Shown: positions 32,044 to 42,196, counted from the first letter of the stretch. The stretch: DNA of 64,000 bases from Rhizobium sp. BK251 (GCF_004345245.1 NZ_SLUQ01000004.1:186001-250000); one strand, 5' to 3'. Notes: generated by a model from the letters alone, not told the origin. Numbers and translations: made by a program.

Positions 32044-33864
32044 TTAGGCGTAACGAGCCTTCTCGAAGCGCTTGCGCTCGTTCGGATCGAGATACATCTT
32101 GCGCAGGCGGATCGACTTCGGCGTCACTTCCACGAGTTCGTCGTCCTGAATCCAGGAGAGAGCGCGATCGAGCGTCATGCGGATCGGCGGGGTCAGCTTC
32201 ACGGCCTCGTCCTTGCCGGCGGCGCGGATGTTGGTGAGCTTCTTGCCCTTCAGCACGTTCACCTCGAGGTCGTTGTCGCGCGAATGGATGCCGATGATCA
32301 TGCCGGCATAGACCTTCTCGCCGGCGTCGATAATCATCGGGCCGCGATCTTCGAGATTGAAGAGAGCGTAGGCAACTGCCTCGCCAGCTTCGTTGGCAAG
32401 CAGGACACCGTTAACGCGGCCGCCGATCTCGCCCTTGTAGGGCTGGTAGTCGTGGAACAGGCGGTTCATGATTGCCGTACCGCGCGTATCCGTCAGTAGC
32501 TCCGACTGGTAGCCGATCAGGCCGCGCGTCGGCGCGAAGAACTTCAGGCGAACGCGAGCGCCACCCGACGGACGCAGCTCGACCATTTCTGCCTTACGCT
32601 CGGACATCTTCTGAACGACGATACCCGAATGCTCCTCATCAACGTCGATGACGACTTCCTCGATCGGCTCCATCATCTCGCCAGTCGCTTCGTCCTTGTG
32701 CATAACGACGCGCGGACGCGATACGGCAAGCTCGAAGCCTTCACGGCGCATGGTTTCGATCAGGACGGCCAGCTGAAGTTCGCCGCGGCCGGACACGAAG
32801 AACGAATCCTTCTCGGAGGATTCTTCGATCTTCAGCGCGACGTTGCCTTCGGCCTCCTTGAACAGGCGGTCGCGGATGACGCGGCTCGTAACCTTGTCGC
32901 CCTCGGTGCCAGCATAGGGGCTGTCGTTGACGATGAAGGACATCGTGACGGTCGGCGGATCGATCGGCTGCGCCTGCAGCGCCTCGGTGATCGAAGGATC
33001 ACAGAAGGTATCGGCAACCGTGCCCTTGGAAAGGCCCGCGATCGCGACGATGTCGCCCTGATGCGCTTCATCGATCGGCTGGCGCTCGATGCCGCGGAAG
33101 GCAAGGATCTTGGAGATACGGCCAGTTTCGATTGTCTTGCCGTCAGCGTGCAGAACCTTGACGGCCTGGTTCGGCTTGATCGAGCCGGAATTGATGCGGC
33201 CGGTGATGATGCGGCCGAGGAAGGGGTTCGCCTCGAGGATCGTACCGATCATCGTGAACGGACCTTCGTGAACGGTCGGTTCCGGAACATGCTCAAGCAC
33301 GAGGTCGAGAAGCGGTGCCAGACCCTGGTCCTTCGGACCTTCCGGGTTGACGTTCATCCAGCCATCGCGGCCAGAACCGTACATGATCGGGAAGTCGAGC
33401 TGCTCGTCGGTCGCATCGAGGTTTGCGAAGAGATCGAAGACTTCGTTGATGACTTCTTCGTGGCGCCCGTCCGGGCGGTCGATCTTGTTGATCGCAACGA
33501 TCGGGCGAAGGCCGACCTTCAGCGCCTTGCCGACGACGAACTTCGTCTGCGGCATCGGGCCTTCGGAAGCGTCGACGAGAACGATCGCGCCGTCCACCAT
33601 CGAGAGAATGCGCTCGACTTCACCGCCGAAGTCGGCGTGGCCGGGGGTGTCGACGATGTTGATGCGGACACCCTTCCACTCGACCGAGGTCGCCTTGGCG
33701 AGGATGGTGATGCCGCGTTCCTTTTCCAGGTCGTTGGAATCCATCACGCGTTCGGCGACGCGCTGGTTGTCACGGAACGAGCCGGACTGTTTCAGAAGCT
33801 CGTCGACAAGGGTCGTTTTCCCATGGTCAACGTGCGCGATGATCGCGATGTTGCGGAGTGCCAT
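32044..33864 (-). CDS. typA: Translational GTPase TypA/BipA
   Basis: Ribosome-associated GTPase of the EF-G family, 606 residues. G1 is AHVDHGKTTLVD, switch-II region DTPGHADFGGEVER, and G4 NKIDRPDGR. EF-G-like domains III and V and the BipA-specific C-terminal domain (PIRMTLDRALSWIQDDELVEVTPKSIR region) are complete. Associated with ribosome assembly and stress responses, including symbiosis-related stress in Sinorhizobium. It stands alone with its own terminator. Confidence 0.97.
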   Translation of the reverse strand: MALRNIAIIAHVDHGKTTLVDELLKQSGSFRDNQRVAERVMDSNDLEKERGITILAKATSVEWKGVRINIVDTPGHADFGGEVERILSMVDGAIVLVDASEGPMPQTKFVVGKALKVGLRPIVAINKIDRPDGRHEEVINEVFDLFANLDATDEQLDFPIMYGSGRDGWMNVNPEGPKDQGLAPLLDLVLEHVPEPTVHEGPFTMIGTILEANPFLGRIITGRINSGSIKPNQAVKVLHADGKTIETGRISKILAFRGIERQPIDEAHQGDIVAIAGLSKGTVADTFCDPSITEALQAQPIDPPTVTMSFIVNDSPYAGTEGDKVTSRVIRDRLFKEAEGNVALKIEESSEKDSFFVSGRGELQLAVLIETMRREGFELAVSRPRVVMHKDEATGEMMEPIEEVVIDVDEEHSGIVVQKMSERKAEMVELRPSGGARVRLKFFAPTRGLIGYQSELLTDTRGTAIMNRLFHDYQPYKGEIGGRVNGVLLANEAGEAVAYALFNLEDRGPMIIDAGEKVYAGMIIGIHSRDNDLEVNVLKGKKLTNIRAAGKDEAVKLTPPIRMTLDRALSWIQDDELVEVTPKSIRLRKMYLDPNERKRFEKARYA

Positions 33865-34033
33865 TTTGTTTCGTTCTCAGGGGCTGAGGCGCGACGTTGG
33901 GAGAATGCGCCAATTTCATTTGGCGCGCTCATACCCTGTTTTTTGCGTTTGCGAAAGGGGGCTGGCCATTCCACGAGGCGTTTGACGCGCCCACCTGCAC
34001 CAAACGCCTGCCGATTTGCCGGTCCTGCCGGCG

Positions 34034-36124
34034 CTAGGCGTCGGCGCCGGAAAGCTCCTCAAAGGTGGCAAGGCCCTTTTTCCGCAGCATCGCATCCGGG
34101 CTCGGCAGCTTGCCCCGGAAGGCCTTGTAGGTGTCTTCCGGGTCGATCGATCCGCCGACGGAATAGATGTTGTCCTTCAGTTTCTTCGCCATCTGGCTGT
34201 TGAATGCATCGCCCGTTTCCTCGAAGGCGGAAAAGGCGTCCGCATCCAGCACCTCCGACCACATGTAGGAATAGTAGCCTGCCGAGTAGCCGTCGCCGGC
34301 GAAGATATGTTGGAAGTGGGGCGTGGCATGCCGCATGACGATCGACTTCGGCATGCCGATCTCCGCCAGAACCTCCGCCTGGACTGCCATCGGATCCTCG
34401 ACCGCGTCCCGCGTATGGAACGCCATGTCGACGAGGGCCGACGAGGTAAATTCGACGGTTGCAAAGCCGGAATTGAAGGTGCGGGCCGCCAGAACCTTGT
34501 CGAGCAACGCCTGCGGCATCGGCTCACCGGTTTCGAAATGCACAGCATATTGCTTCAGGATTGCCGGCACCGTCAGCCAGTGCTCGTAGAGCTGCGAGGG
34601 CAGTTCCACGAAATCGCGCGAGACCCCGGTGCCGGAAACGGAAGGGTAGGTCACGTTCGAAAGCATGCCATGCAGGCCATGGCCGAACTCATGGAACAAC
34701 GTGCGCGCATCGTCGAGCGAAAGCAGCGCCGGCTTGCCTTCGGCAGGCTTGGCAAAGTTGCAGACGTTATAAACGATCGGAATCTCGCCCGTCGTGCCGT
34801 CCTTGAGCGGAAGCTTGTGCTGCGACTGGAAGGAGCTCATCCAGGCGCCCGACCGCTTCGACGGCCGCGCGAAGTAGTCGCCAAGGAAAAGCGCGATCAG
34901 CCGATCCTCCCGGTCGCGAATTTCGAAGACGCGCACGTCCGGATGATAGGCCGGCACGCCCTTCTTCTCGACGGCACGGATGCCGAAAAGGCGACCCGCC
35001 ACATCGAAGCAGGCGTCGATGATCTTCTCGAGCTGCAGATAGGGCTTCAGCTCCGCCTCGGAGAAATCGAACTTCCGCGTGCGGATCTTTTCGGCGTAGT
35101 GGCGCCAGTCCCATGGCATGACCTCGTGGTTCCTGCCCTCCTCGGCGATCAGGGCCGCGATATCGGCCTCCTCCTCGTGGGCGCGCGCAGCAGCTTTCAC
35201 CCAGACCTTCTTCAAGAGGTCGTTCACGGCCACCGGCGTCTTTGCCATGGTGTTGTCGAGCTTGAGTTCCGCGTAGTTGCCGTAGCCGAGCAGCTTTGCC
35301 TTTTCGGCTCTCAGCGCAAGGGTTTCGCCGATGATTGCGCGATTGTCCGTCTCGCCGCCGTTTTCACCGCGCGCCACCCAGGCCTTAAAGGCCTGCTCGC
35401 GCAGTTCGCGGTTCTCCGAGAAGGTCAGGAACGGCTCGATGATCGAGCGCGAGAGGGTGACGGCATACTTGCCCTCCTCGCCGCGTTCGCGGGCGGCCGC
35501 GGCCATAGAGTCGCGGAGAAAATCCGGAATGCCCACCAGATCCGCCTCGTTGGAAACGAGGAGAGCCCAGCTCTTTTCATCGGCGAGCACGTTCTGTCCG
35601 AAGTGAGCGCCGAGTGCCGCAAGCCGCTCGTTGACCGATGCCAGCCGCTCCTGCTCGGGCTTGGGCAGTTTTGCGCCGGACTTGACGAAGCCCTTCCAAT
35701 GGCGCTCCAGCACTCGCGTCTCTTCCAGTGTCAGGCCCAGCGCCTCGCGCTTCTCCCACAGGGCATCGATGCGGCCGAAAAGCTCTGCATTCATGCCGAT
35801 CTTCGAATAGTGGCGCGACATCTTCGGCGCGATCTCGCGTTCGAGCGCCTGGATGACCTCGTTGGTATGCGCGCCCGCCCGGTTCCAGAAGAGCGAAGAT
35901 ACCTTCGAGAGTTCGTCCCCAGCCAGTTCAAGCGCCGTCACCGTGTTCGCGAAGGTTGCCTCGGCCGGATTGTTGGCAATGGCATCGATTTCGGCCTCGT
36001 GTCCGGCGAGCGCCATCTCGAAGGCGGCGGCGAAATCGCCATCCCGCACCGCGTCGAACCGCGGCAGGCCATGCAGGCCGTTCCATTCGATGAGCGCCGG
36101 ATTGAAGTCACTGGTGGAAGCCAT
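34034..36124 (-). CDS. M3 family oligopeptidase
   Basis: Zinc metallopeptidase of 696 residues. The metal site LFHEFGHGLHGML is at about residue 475, with the downstream Glu region intact. Length and domain layout match oligopeptidase A (PrlC) and peptidyl-dipeptidase Dcp; the two cannot be separated securely by eye. The protein is cytoplasmic (no signal peptide) and probably degrades short peptides. The start ATG follows AGAGGAT. Confidence 0.93.
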   Translation of the reverse strand: MASTSDFNPALIEWNGLHGLPRFDAVRDGDFAAAFEMALAGHEAEIDAIANNPAEATFANTVTALELAGDELSKVSSLFWNRAGAHTNEVIQALEREIAPKMSRHYSKIGMNAELFGRIDALWEKREALGLTLEETRVLERHWKGFVKSGAKLPKPEQERLASVNERLAALGAHFGQNVLADEKSWALLVSNEADLVGIPDFLRDSMAAAARERGEEGKYAVTLSRSIIEPFLTFSENRELREQAFKAWVARGENGGETDNRAIIGETLALRAEKAKLLGYGNYAELKLDNTMAKTPVAVNDLLKKVWVKAAARAHEEEADIAALIAEEGRNHEVMPWDWRHYAEKIRTRKFDFSEAELKPYLQLEKIIDACFDVAGRLFGIRAVEKKGVPAYHPDVRVFEIRDREDRLIALFLGDYFARPSKRSGAWMSSFQSQHKLPLKDGTTGEIPIVYNVCNFAKPAEGKPALLSLDDARTLFHEFGHGLHGMLSNVTYPSVSGTGVSRDFVELPSQLYEHWLTVPAILKQYAVHFETGEPMPQALLDKVLAARTFNSGFATVEFTSSALVDMAFHTRDAVEDPMAVQAEVLAEIGMPKSIVMRHATPHFQHIFAGDGYSAGYYSYMWSEVLDADAFSAFEETGDAFNSQMAKKLKDNIYSVGGSIDPEDTYKAFRGKLPSPDAMLRKKGLATFEELSGADA

Positions 36125-36151
36125 TCGCAGATCCTCTGAAACTGTTGCGCC

Positions 36152-36165
36152 TGCCTATATAGGCA
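36152..36165. promoter_or_regulatory. 14-bp perfect palindrome upstream of the M3 peptidase
   Basis: TGCCTATATAGGCA lies 27 bp upstream of the peptidase start and contains CTATAT on both strands, the Sinorhizobium -10 consensus. It may be the -10 element, an operator, or both; no good -35 is seen 17 bp further up. Confidence 0.35.
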
Positions 36166-36267
36166 AAGGCATGGCCGATTGGTATGGCGCCCGCGAGCGT
36201 TGAAATGTGGCTGCGCGGGAAGTTGGGGATGACTTCTCGCAAACGGTGCTTTGAGGGGTATCGGCGG

Positions 36268-36296
36268 TTGACGCGCCCGCAACCATGGCGATAGTT
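36268..36296 (+). promoter_or_regulatory. Candidate sigma70 promoter of the orphan gene at 36326
   Basis: TTGACG at 36268-36273, a 17-bp spacer, then ATAGTT at 36291-36296. The -35 is good, the -10 weak. It is placed about 30 bp before the start codon. Confidence 0.4.
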
Positions 36297-36325
36297 TTTA
36301 CGGCATATTAACAAAGGGTATTCGC

Positions 36326-36760
36326 ATGGAGATCTTCTCTGTGCGGTCTTCTCAGAATTTACTCTACAAGAATAATGCCAACAACGCGAAGAATGCGAAG
36401 ACCGCTGATTTTGCAATCGATTCAGCCTCCGGCAATTCCACGACGTTTCAGCTGGAAGACGTGGCCGGGGGACCAAACTTCACCTCTATCAGCCCCGGCC
36501 AATTGCGCAGCTATGCACGCCAGAGCCTCGATAGCGGCATAATAGACCAGGACACCTTTGCCGCGCTCTCCGAGCCCCTGCCGATGCGCGCGATCGATGC
36601 CCGGGGCAATCTCATCGACCTGTCGGAAGTAACCGACGGAACGAGCTTCAATTTCGTCGACTACTTTCACAACCAGTTGGAGATCGCCAACTCGATCGGC
36701 GATTCCGCGACGATCTCGACGCTGCAGTCCGTGGTCAATTTTCTCAACGGCAACGCCTAG
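36326..36760 (+). CDS. Hypothetical protein, no recognised family
   Basis: A 144-residue protein with no signal peptide or membrane segment. The first 30 residues are Asn/Lys/Ala-rich and low complexity; the rest looks like a small globular domain (SISPGQLRSYARQSLDSGII, LPMRAIDARGNLIDLSEV, ISTLQSVVNFLNG). AAAGGG at 36313-36318 gives a 7-bp spacing to the ATG, so it is very likely expressed. The N-terminal unstructured, polar region resembles proteins secreted or exported without a cleaved signal, but that is speculative. Its stop overlaps the convergent LysE-family gene by 4 bp. Confidence 0.7.
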   Translation: MEIFSVRSSQNLLYKNNANNAKNAKTADFAIDSASGNSTTFQLEDVAGGPNFTSISPGQLRSYARQSLDSGIIDQDTFAALSEPLPMRAIDARGNLIDLSEVTDGTSFNFVDYFHNQLEIANSIGDSATISTLQSVVNFLNGNA

Positions 36761-37398
36761 GCTCTGCGCCAGCCGAGAAGCCCCGGCGTCGCGTGCCAAA
36801 GCGCCTGGGCGGCAAAGCCCATGAAGAGCACGCCTGAGCAACGCACGATCAGCCGTTCGTTGGCGCGGTAGAAGCGGCGCACGACGCCCGCACCAATGAT
36901 GCCGATCAGGATGATATCGGCGACGACGAAGCCGATGAAGGATACGCAGAGCAGCAAGGGCAACGTGTCGAAGTCAAGCGCGCCTGCCGAGCCCGCGACC
37001 AGCGCCGTGAATGTGGCCAGCGCCACTGGATAGCCCTTGGGGTTGGTAACCCCGAAAATCAGCCCGCGGCGAAAGGGCCGTTCGACCGTCACCAGCGCCT
37101 GCCCGTCGGCCTTCGGCTTGGCGTTGACCGCGCTCCAGCCGATCCAGGCAAGATAGAAGCCGCAAAGCAATCCCAGCGCGTCGAAGACGAAAGTGCCGAT
37201 CGTCTTCGCGCCGATGATGGCGACAAGCGCAAGTGACGACCAGATCAGGTCGCCGACGAGATGCCCCATCATGAACAGGGCACCCGCCCTGCGCCCCTGC
37301 CCCGCGCCGATGCCGAGAAGCTGCAGGAAAGCCGGACCGGGAATAAGCACATAGAAAAGCGCCGCCAGGAAAGCGCCGAACAGCAGGGATTGCGTCAT
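36757..37398 (-). CDS. LysE/RhtB family exporter
   Basis: A 213-residue membrane protein with six helices. The N-terminal LIPGPAFLQLLGIGAGQGRRAG is the LysE/RhtB signature and FGVTNPKGYPVALATF is the conserved helix-4/5 loop. Such carriers export amino acids or derivatives; the substrate is not predictable. A second, distinct member occurs at 40106-40747. Confidence 0.9.
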   Translation of the reverse strand: MTQSLLFGAFLAALFYVLIPGPAFLQLLGIGAGQGRRAGALFMMGHLVGDLIWSSLALVAIIGAKTIGTFVFDALGLLCGFYLAWIGWSAVNAKPKADGQALVTVERPFRRGLIFGVTNPKGYPVALATFTALVAGSAGALDFDTLPLLLCVSFIGFVVADIILIGIIGAGVVRRFYRANERLIVRCSGVLFMGFAAQALWHATPGLLGWRRA

Positions 37399-37753
37399 GG
37401 AAATACTCCGGATGATGACCGCCCCAGCTTATGCGCGGCAGACACCCGGTCAAGGCGCATCAAGCCGCATGCGGTACGCCGGGCATAGACCACTGGCAAA
37501 GCCGCCAACCGGATTCATTATTTGAAGAGCGGCAAAGTACCCCGTCGCCGTCATTCCCGCCTTGAGCCGGAATCCGGCCGTCGCGCGTCTGCGCGGCGAG
37601 GGAGTCTCCCGCGATCAAGGACTTAATCACGCTGGATTCCGGCTCAAGGCCGGAATGACGGAGGATCAATGGGCCTCGAACCGCAATCGGTTTGTCGACA
37701 GTCTGAGCCCGCTTGGCAGAGTCGGCGGGCTCTCCGGTAGGGATGGATCGGCC
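37399..37753. other. 355-bp intergenic region between LysE-family gene and argG
   Basis: Non-coding region holding the palindromic repeat at 37549-37660 and a perfect 8-bp hairpin (37705-37712 with 37725-37732) placed just after the argG stop. The hairpin lacks a clear T tract on the argG-coding strand, so termination there is uncertain. I see no credible gene in it. Confidence 0.7.
37549..37660. repeat. 112-bp palindromic intergenic repeat element (RIME-like)
   Basis: Two 27-bp arms (37549-37575 and 37634-37660) are reverse complements with one mismatch, separated by 58 bp. Arms begin CGTCATTCC and run through CTTGAGCCGGAATCC. The interior holds smaller palindromes (GGGAGTCTCCC). Size and arm type are like the Rhizobium-specific intergenic mosaic elements; copy number cannot be judged from one window. 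Confidence 0.75.
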
Positions 37754-38977
37754 TTACTTCGTCAGGTTGCGCTTGCCGAGTGTGCGCAGGCGCAGCGCAT
37801 TGAGCTTGATGAAGCCCGCGGCATCCTTCTGGTCGTAGGCGCCCTGGTCGTCCTCGAAGGTGACAAGCTTGTCGGAATAAAGCGACTTCGGGCTCTCACG
37901 GCCAGTGACCATGACATTGCCCTTGTAGAGCTTCAGCGTCACTTCGCCTTCGACATGCTCCTGGCTCTTGTCGATCAGCGCCTGCAGCATTTCGCGCTCC
38001 GGCGAGAACCAGAAGCCGTAATAGATGAGCTCCGCGTAGCGCGGCATGATCTCGTCCTTGAGATGCGCGGCACCGCGATCGAGTGTGATGCTCTCGATTG
38101 CGCGGTGCGCCGTCAGAAGAATCGTGCCGCCGGGCGTTTCGTAGACGCCACGCGACTTCATGCCGACATAGCGGTTTTCGACGAGGTCGAGGCGGCCGAT
38201 GCCGTTGTCACGGCCGTAGTTGTTGAGCGTGGCGAGCAGAGTCGCCGGGCTCATGCGCACGCCGTTGATCGAAACCGCGTCACCCTTCTCGAAGCCGACC
38301 TTGATGATGGTTGCCTTGTCCGGAGCGGCTTCCGGCGAAATCGTGCGCATGTGCACGTATTCCGGTGCTTCCTGGGCCGGATCCTCGAGGACCTTGCCCT
38401 CGGAAGAGGAGTGCAAGAGGTTGGCGTCGACCGAGAACGGCGCTTCGCCCTTCTTGTCCTTGGCAACCGGGATCTGGTGCTTCTCGGCAAATTCGAGCAG
38501 GTCGGTGCGGCTCTTGAACGACCAGTCGCGCCAGGGCGCGATGATTTTGATGTCGGGGTTCAGCGCATAGGCGGAGAGCTCGAAGCGAACCTGGTCGTTG
38601 CCCTTGCCGGTCGCGCCATGGGCGATCGCGTCGGCGCCGGTCTTCCTGGCGATATCGATGAGGTGCTTGGAGATCAGCGGACGGGCGATCGACGTGCCGA
38701 GCAGGTAGACGCCCTCATAGACCGCATTGGCGCGGAACATCGGGAAGACAAAGTCGCGAACGAATTCCTCGCGCACGTCCTCGATATAGATTTCCTTGAT
38801 GCCGAGCATTTCGGCCTTCTTGCGCGCCGGCTCGAGCTCTTCGCCCTGGCCGAGATCGGCGGTGAAGGTGACCACTTCGGCGCCAAGCTCCGTCTGCAGC
38901 CACTTCAAGATAATCGAGGTATCGAGACCGCCGGAATAGGCGAGAACGACTTTCTTCACGTCTTTGTACGATGCCAT
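37754..38977 (-). CDS. argG: Argininosuccinate synthase
   Basis: Condenses citrulline and aspartate in arginine synthesis using ATP. The 407-residue protein has the PP-loop [16 protein letters not shown] near the N terminus, [15 protein letters not shown] [16 protein letters not shown], and the citrulline-binding STDENL-equivalent [16 protein letters not shown] 38977 is used because [17 protein letters not shown] is the standard start. It is divergent from an SDR gene. Confidence 0.97.
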   Translation of the reverse strand: MASYKDVKKVVLAYSGGLDTSIILKWLQTELGAEVVTFTADLGQGEELEPARKKAEMLGIKEIYIEDVREEFVRDFVFPMFRANAVYEGVYLLGTSIARPLISKHLIDIARKTGADAIAHGATGKGNDQVRFELSAYALNPDIKIIAPWRDWSFKSRTDLLEFAEKHQIPVAKDKKGEAPFSVDANLLHSSSEGKVLEDPAQEAPEYVHMRTISPEAAPDKATIIKVGFEKGDAVSINGVRMSPATLLATLNNYGRDNGIGRLDLVENRYVGMKSRGVYETPGGTILLTAHRAIESITLDRGAAHLKDEIMPRYAELIYYGFWFSPEREMLQALIDKSQEHVEGEVTLKLYKGNVMVTGRESPKSLYSDKLVTFEDDQGAYDQKDAAGFIKLNALRLRTLGKRNLTK

Positions 38978-39168
38978 GATGATGAGGTTCCGTTTGAATG
39001 GGAGCCGGCGGCAAGTGCCGCATGTCCGATATCGCGGCACTTTTAGCGAGATTATCGCGAGGCGCAAGGGAAAGTGACGCGTCTTCCGCGCGCCGATAGT
39101 GTTTGACAGTGCGCGAGCGGGAACCATATTCGGCAGCGAGCTTACAATGCTGCAGGAGGAGTTTATCC

Positions 39169-40020
39169 GTGGCCAATATTCAAGAGATTTTCAAGAAGTC
39201 CAATGTTGCCGTCATCACCGGCGGTGCGTCCGGCATCGGCTTTGCCGCCGCACAGCACTTCGCCAAGGCAGGCATGAGTGTGGTGATTGCCGATCTCGGC
39301 GGCGAGAAGCTTGCCGAGGCACGCGCAGCACTCGAGGCGATAGCCGGTGAAGAGCATGTCATGGCTGCCGAAACCGACGTCAGCCGCAAGGAAGACCTCG
39401 AGGCACTCGAACGCGCGGTCATTCAGCGTTTCGGGCGCGTACACGTTCTCATGAACAACGCGGGCATCGGCCCGGAAACGTCGATCTTCAGCGCCCAGGC
39501 GAACTGGGACAGCATCCTCGGCGTAAACCTGATGGGTGTCATCAACGGCACACGCACCTTTGGCCCGCACATGATCGCTCATGGCGAACCTGCACTCATC
39601 ATCAACACCGGCTCGAAGCAGGGCATCACCACCCCGCCCGGCAATCCCGCCTATAACGTCTCGAAGGCCGGCGTTAAGGTGTTCACGGAAGCCCTCCAGC
39701 ACGAGCTGCGCAACACTCAGGGCTGCAAGGTTTCCGCCCATCTGCTCATCCCGGGCTTCGTCTTCACCGGCCTCACCAAGGGTGACCGCGCCGAAAAGCC
39801 GGCCGCCGCCTGGACCTCGGAGCAAACGGTCGATTTCATGATCGAGAGCCTTGGCGGCGACGACTTCTACATTCTCTGCCCCGACAACGACGTTGCCCGC
39901 CCGGTCGATGAGCGCCGCATGGCCTGGGCCATCGGCGATGTCATCGAAAACCGCCCGCCGCTCTCGCGCTGGCATCCTGACTATGCCGAGAAGTTCAAGG
40001 CCTTCCTTGAACAGAAGTAA
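39169..40020 (+). CDS. SDR family oxidoreductase
   Basis: A 283-residue short-chain dehydrogenase. Motifs are [10 protein letters not shown] for the cofactor, MNNAGIG, Ser in INTGSKQG and the catalytic YNVSK. It is somewhat longer at the C terminus than the 250-residue classical type. The GTG at 39169 follows AGGAGGAG (39154-39161) at a good distance, so this start is secure. The substrate is unknown. It is separated from the following LysE-family gene by a hairpin. Confidence 0.9.
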   Translation: MANIQEIFKKSNVAVITGGASGIGFAAAQHFAKAGMSVVIADLGGEKLAEARAALEAIAGEEHVMAAETDVSRKEDLEALERAVIQRFGRVHVLMNNAGIGPETSIFSAQANWDSILGVNLMGVINGTRTFGPHMIAHGEPALIINTGSKQGITTPPGNPAYNVSKAGVKVFTEALQHELRNTQGCKVSAHLLIPGFVFTGLTKGDRAEKPAAAWTSEQTVDFMIESLGGDDFYILCPDNDVARPVDERRMAWAIGDVIENRPPLSRWHPDYAEKFKAFLEQK

Positions 40021-40053
40021 TCGGCCGCATCACAAGGTTTGATTGGTAATTTT

Positions 40054-40096
40054 CTGAAAGCCGGATAGAACTCGTCGACGTTTTTCCGGCTTTCAG
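40054..40096. promoter_or_regulatory. Inverted repeat between SDR and LysE-family gene
   Basis: Perfect 11-bp arms CTGAAAGCCGG (40054-40064) and CCGGCTTTCAG (40086-40096) with a 21-bp loop, ending 9 bp before the LysE-family start codon. There is no T tract after it on the plus strand. It may be a terminator-like hairpin or a regulator site covering the ribosome-binding region. Confidence 0.5.
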
Positions 40097-40105
40097 AGTG
40101 TAACC

Positions 40106-40747
40106 ATGGATTTCCTGCCGAGCCTGCCCACCCTTATCGCCTTCGCTGCGGCGACGTTGCTGCTTGCCGCAACCCCCGGCCCGGACATGACCCTGTCGAT
40201 CAGCCGCGCTTTGGCACAGGGCAAGAAGGCCGCGCTCTTCGTCGTGCTCGGCACCAGCCTCGGCATCGTCGTCCATACCATGCTGGTCGCTTTCGGCGTT
40301 TCGGCGCTGATCACGGCCTCGCCGACGGCCTTCCTGATCCTGAAGACCGGTGGCGCTGCCTATCTGCTCTGGCTCGCCGTCCAGGCGATCCGCTTCGGTT
40401 CCAAGCTCTCGATCGCCAAGGTGGAAGAGCCGAAGGGCACGGCTCTCTCGAACATCTCATCCGGGTTCTGGGTGAACCTGCTGAACCCGAAGGTCATCAT
40501 CTTCTTCATGACCTTCCTGCCGCAGTTCGTCAGCGCCGGCGATCCCGCCGTCACGCACAAGCTGCTCTTCCTCGGCTTCTGCTTCATCCTGATCGGCATG
40601 CCGGTCAACGCCGCCGTGGTTTTCGCGGCCGATTGGCTGGCCGGATGGCTGCAGAACAACAAGAAGGTACTGCGCGGGATGGACTACACCTTCGCCGGCG
40701 TCTTCTCGGTCTTCGCCATGAAGATCTTCCTCACGCAGGCCCGATAG
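40106..40747 (+). CDS. LysE/RhtB family exporter
   Basis: A 213-residue, six-helix carrier with ATPGPDMTLSISRALAQGKKA at the N terminus, GGAAYLLWLAVQ, and the loop FWVNLLNPKVIIFFMTFLPQFV. The family exports amino acids such as lysine, threonine or homoserine lactones; the substrate here is unknown. The start codon sits just after an 11-bp inverted repeat. Confidence 0.92.
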   Translation: MDFLPSLPTLIAFAAATLLLAATPGPDMTLSISRALAQGKKAALFVVLGTSLGIVVHTMLVAFGVSALITASPTAFLILKTGGAAYLLWLAVQAIRFGSKLSIAKVEEPKGTALSNISSGFWVNLLNPKVIIFFMTFLPQFVSAGDPAVTHKLLFLGFCFILIGMPVNAAVVFAADWLAGWLQNNKKVLRGMDYTFAGVFSVFAMKIFLTQAR

Positions 40748-40759
40748 GCCGGGCGCGGA

Positions 40760-41992
40760 TCAGTCGTCCGCGCCGTGGTTGGCGATCATCATCGCCTCGA
40801 AGGCCAGGCGCTCGGTCTTGCGCATGCGCTCTGATTCCGACTTCAGCTGGCCGCAGGCTGCAAGGATATCGCGGCCACGCGGCGTGCGGATCGGCGAGGC
40901 ATAGCCGGCCTGGTTGATGAAATCGGCGAACTTCTCGATCTGTGCCCAGTCCGAACACTGGTAATTGGTGCCCGGCCAGGGGTTGAACGGAATGAGGTTG
41001 ATCTTCGCCGGCACGCCCTTGAGCAGCTGGATGAGCCCCTTGGCATCTTCCAGGCTGTCGTTGACGTCCTTCAGCATCACATATTCGAAGGTGATGCGGC
41101 GGGCATTCGAAAGACCCGGATACTTCCGGCAGGCCTCGATCAGTTCCTTCAGCGGATACTTCTTGTTGATCGGCACGAGAATATCGCGCAGGTCGTCGCG
41201 CACGGCATGCAGCGAGATCGCCAGCATGACGCCGATCTCGTCGCCCGTGCGGAAGATCTCGGGCACGACGCCTGAGGTAGAGAGCGTCACGCGGCGCTTC
41301 GACAGCGACAGCCCGTCGCCGTCGGTCGCGATCAACAGCGCCTGCTTCACCGCATCGAAGTTGTAGAGCGGCTCGCCCATGCCCATCATGACGATGTTGC
41401 TGACCTTGCGGCCTTCGGCCGGCATGATCGTACCCTGCGGCGCTTCGCGATCCGGGAAATCGCCCAGCCGGTCGCGGGCAAGCAGAAGCTGGGAAAGGAT
41501 TTCCTCGGCCGTCAGATTGCGCACCAGGCGCTGCGTGCCGGTGTGACAGAAGGAACAGGTAAGCGTGCAGCCGACCTGGCTGGAAATGCAGAGCGTCCCG
41601 CGGCCTTCTTCCGGAATATAGACGGCCTCGATCTCGACCGGACGGCCCGCACCGCGCGCCGGGAAGCGCAGCAGCCACTTGCGGGTGCCGTCGTTTGAGA
41701 CCTGCTCCTCGACGATCTCGGGCCGCGAGATCGTGAAATGCTGCTTCAGCATTTCACGCATGTCCTTGGCGATATTGGCCATGTGATCGAAATCGGAGAC
41801 GCCGCGCACATAGATCCAGTTCCACAACTGGCTGACGCGCATCTTGATCTGCTTCTCCGGCACGCCCTTTTCGCGGAGTGCTGCACGCATCTCCTCCCGG
41901 CTGAGGCCGATCAGCGAGGGCTTCGGCAAGGCTTCGCCCCGCATCTGCGCGCCAGCAGGCTTGATAACGGTCATCGCATCCATGACGGACAT
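40760..41992 (-). CDS. rlmN: 23S rRNA/tRNA adenine-C2 methyltransferase RlmN
   Basis: Radical-SAM enzyme that methylates A2503 of 23S rRNA and A37 of some tRNAs. The 410-residue protein has the 4Fe-4S motif [11 protein letters not shown], the SAM region [11 protein letters not shown], and the C-terminal [15 protein letters not shown]. The two catalytic Cys of the dual-methylation mechanism fit CISSQVGC and the near-C-terminal ACGQL. ATG 41992 is chosen from three nearby in-frame ATGs. Confidence 0.95.
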   Translation of the reverse strand: MSVMDAMTVIKPAGAQMRGEALPKPSLIGLSREEMRAALREKGVPEKQIKMRVSQLWNWIYVRGVSDFDHMANIAKDMREMLKQHFTISRPEIVEEQVSNDGTRKWLLRFPARGAGRPVEIEAVYIPEEGRGTLCISSQVGCTLTCSFCHTGTQRLVRNLTAEEILSQLLLARDRLGDFPDREAPQGTIMPAEGRKVSNIVMMGMGEPLYNFDAVKQALLIATDGDGLSLSKRRVTLSTSGVVPEIFRTGDEIGVMLAISLHAVRDDLRDILVPINKKYPLKELIEACRKYPGLSNARRITFEYVMLKDVNDSLEDAKGLIQLLKGVPAKINLIPFNPWPGTNYQCSDWAQIEKFADFINQAGYASPIRTPRGRDILAACGQLKSESERMRKTERLAFEAMMIANHGADD

Positions 41993-42165
41993 AGTCTTAA
42001 ATCCCGAATTCAACATGCCGGGGCCGCGGTAAGCCGGAAGACTTTGCGGGCGCAGAAGGCACATTGGCAGAGTGTTAATGGCGCGGCGCGGCGATCAGTA
42101 TCGCGGTCAGCCGGCAGCTTTACGCGGCCCTTTAGCACTAAATTCGCGGCGCGTCATCCCCGCCG

Positions 42166-42196
42166 AAAAATGAAAGCCGGCGCGACGGCCGGCTTT
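42166..42196 (-). terminator. Intrinsic terminator of the IalB-family gene
   Basis: A 9-bp stem (AAAGCCGGC 42173-42181, GCCGGCTTT 42188-42196) followed on the minus strand by CATTTTT, about 50 bp after the IalB-family stop. Confidence 0.75.

Noticed and set aside
34016..36139. Plus-strand open frame of 707 codons opposite the M3 peptidase
   Set aside because: Antisense shadow; the peptidase with its zinc motif accounts for the region.
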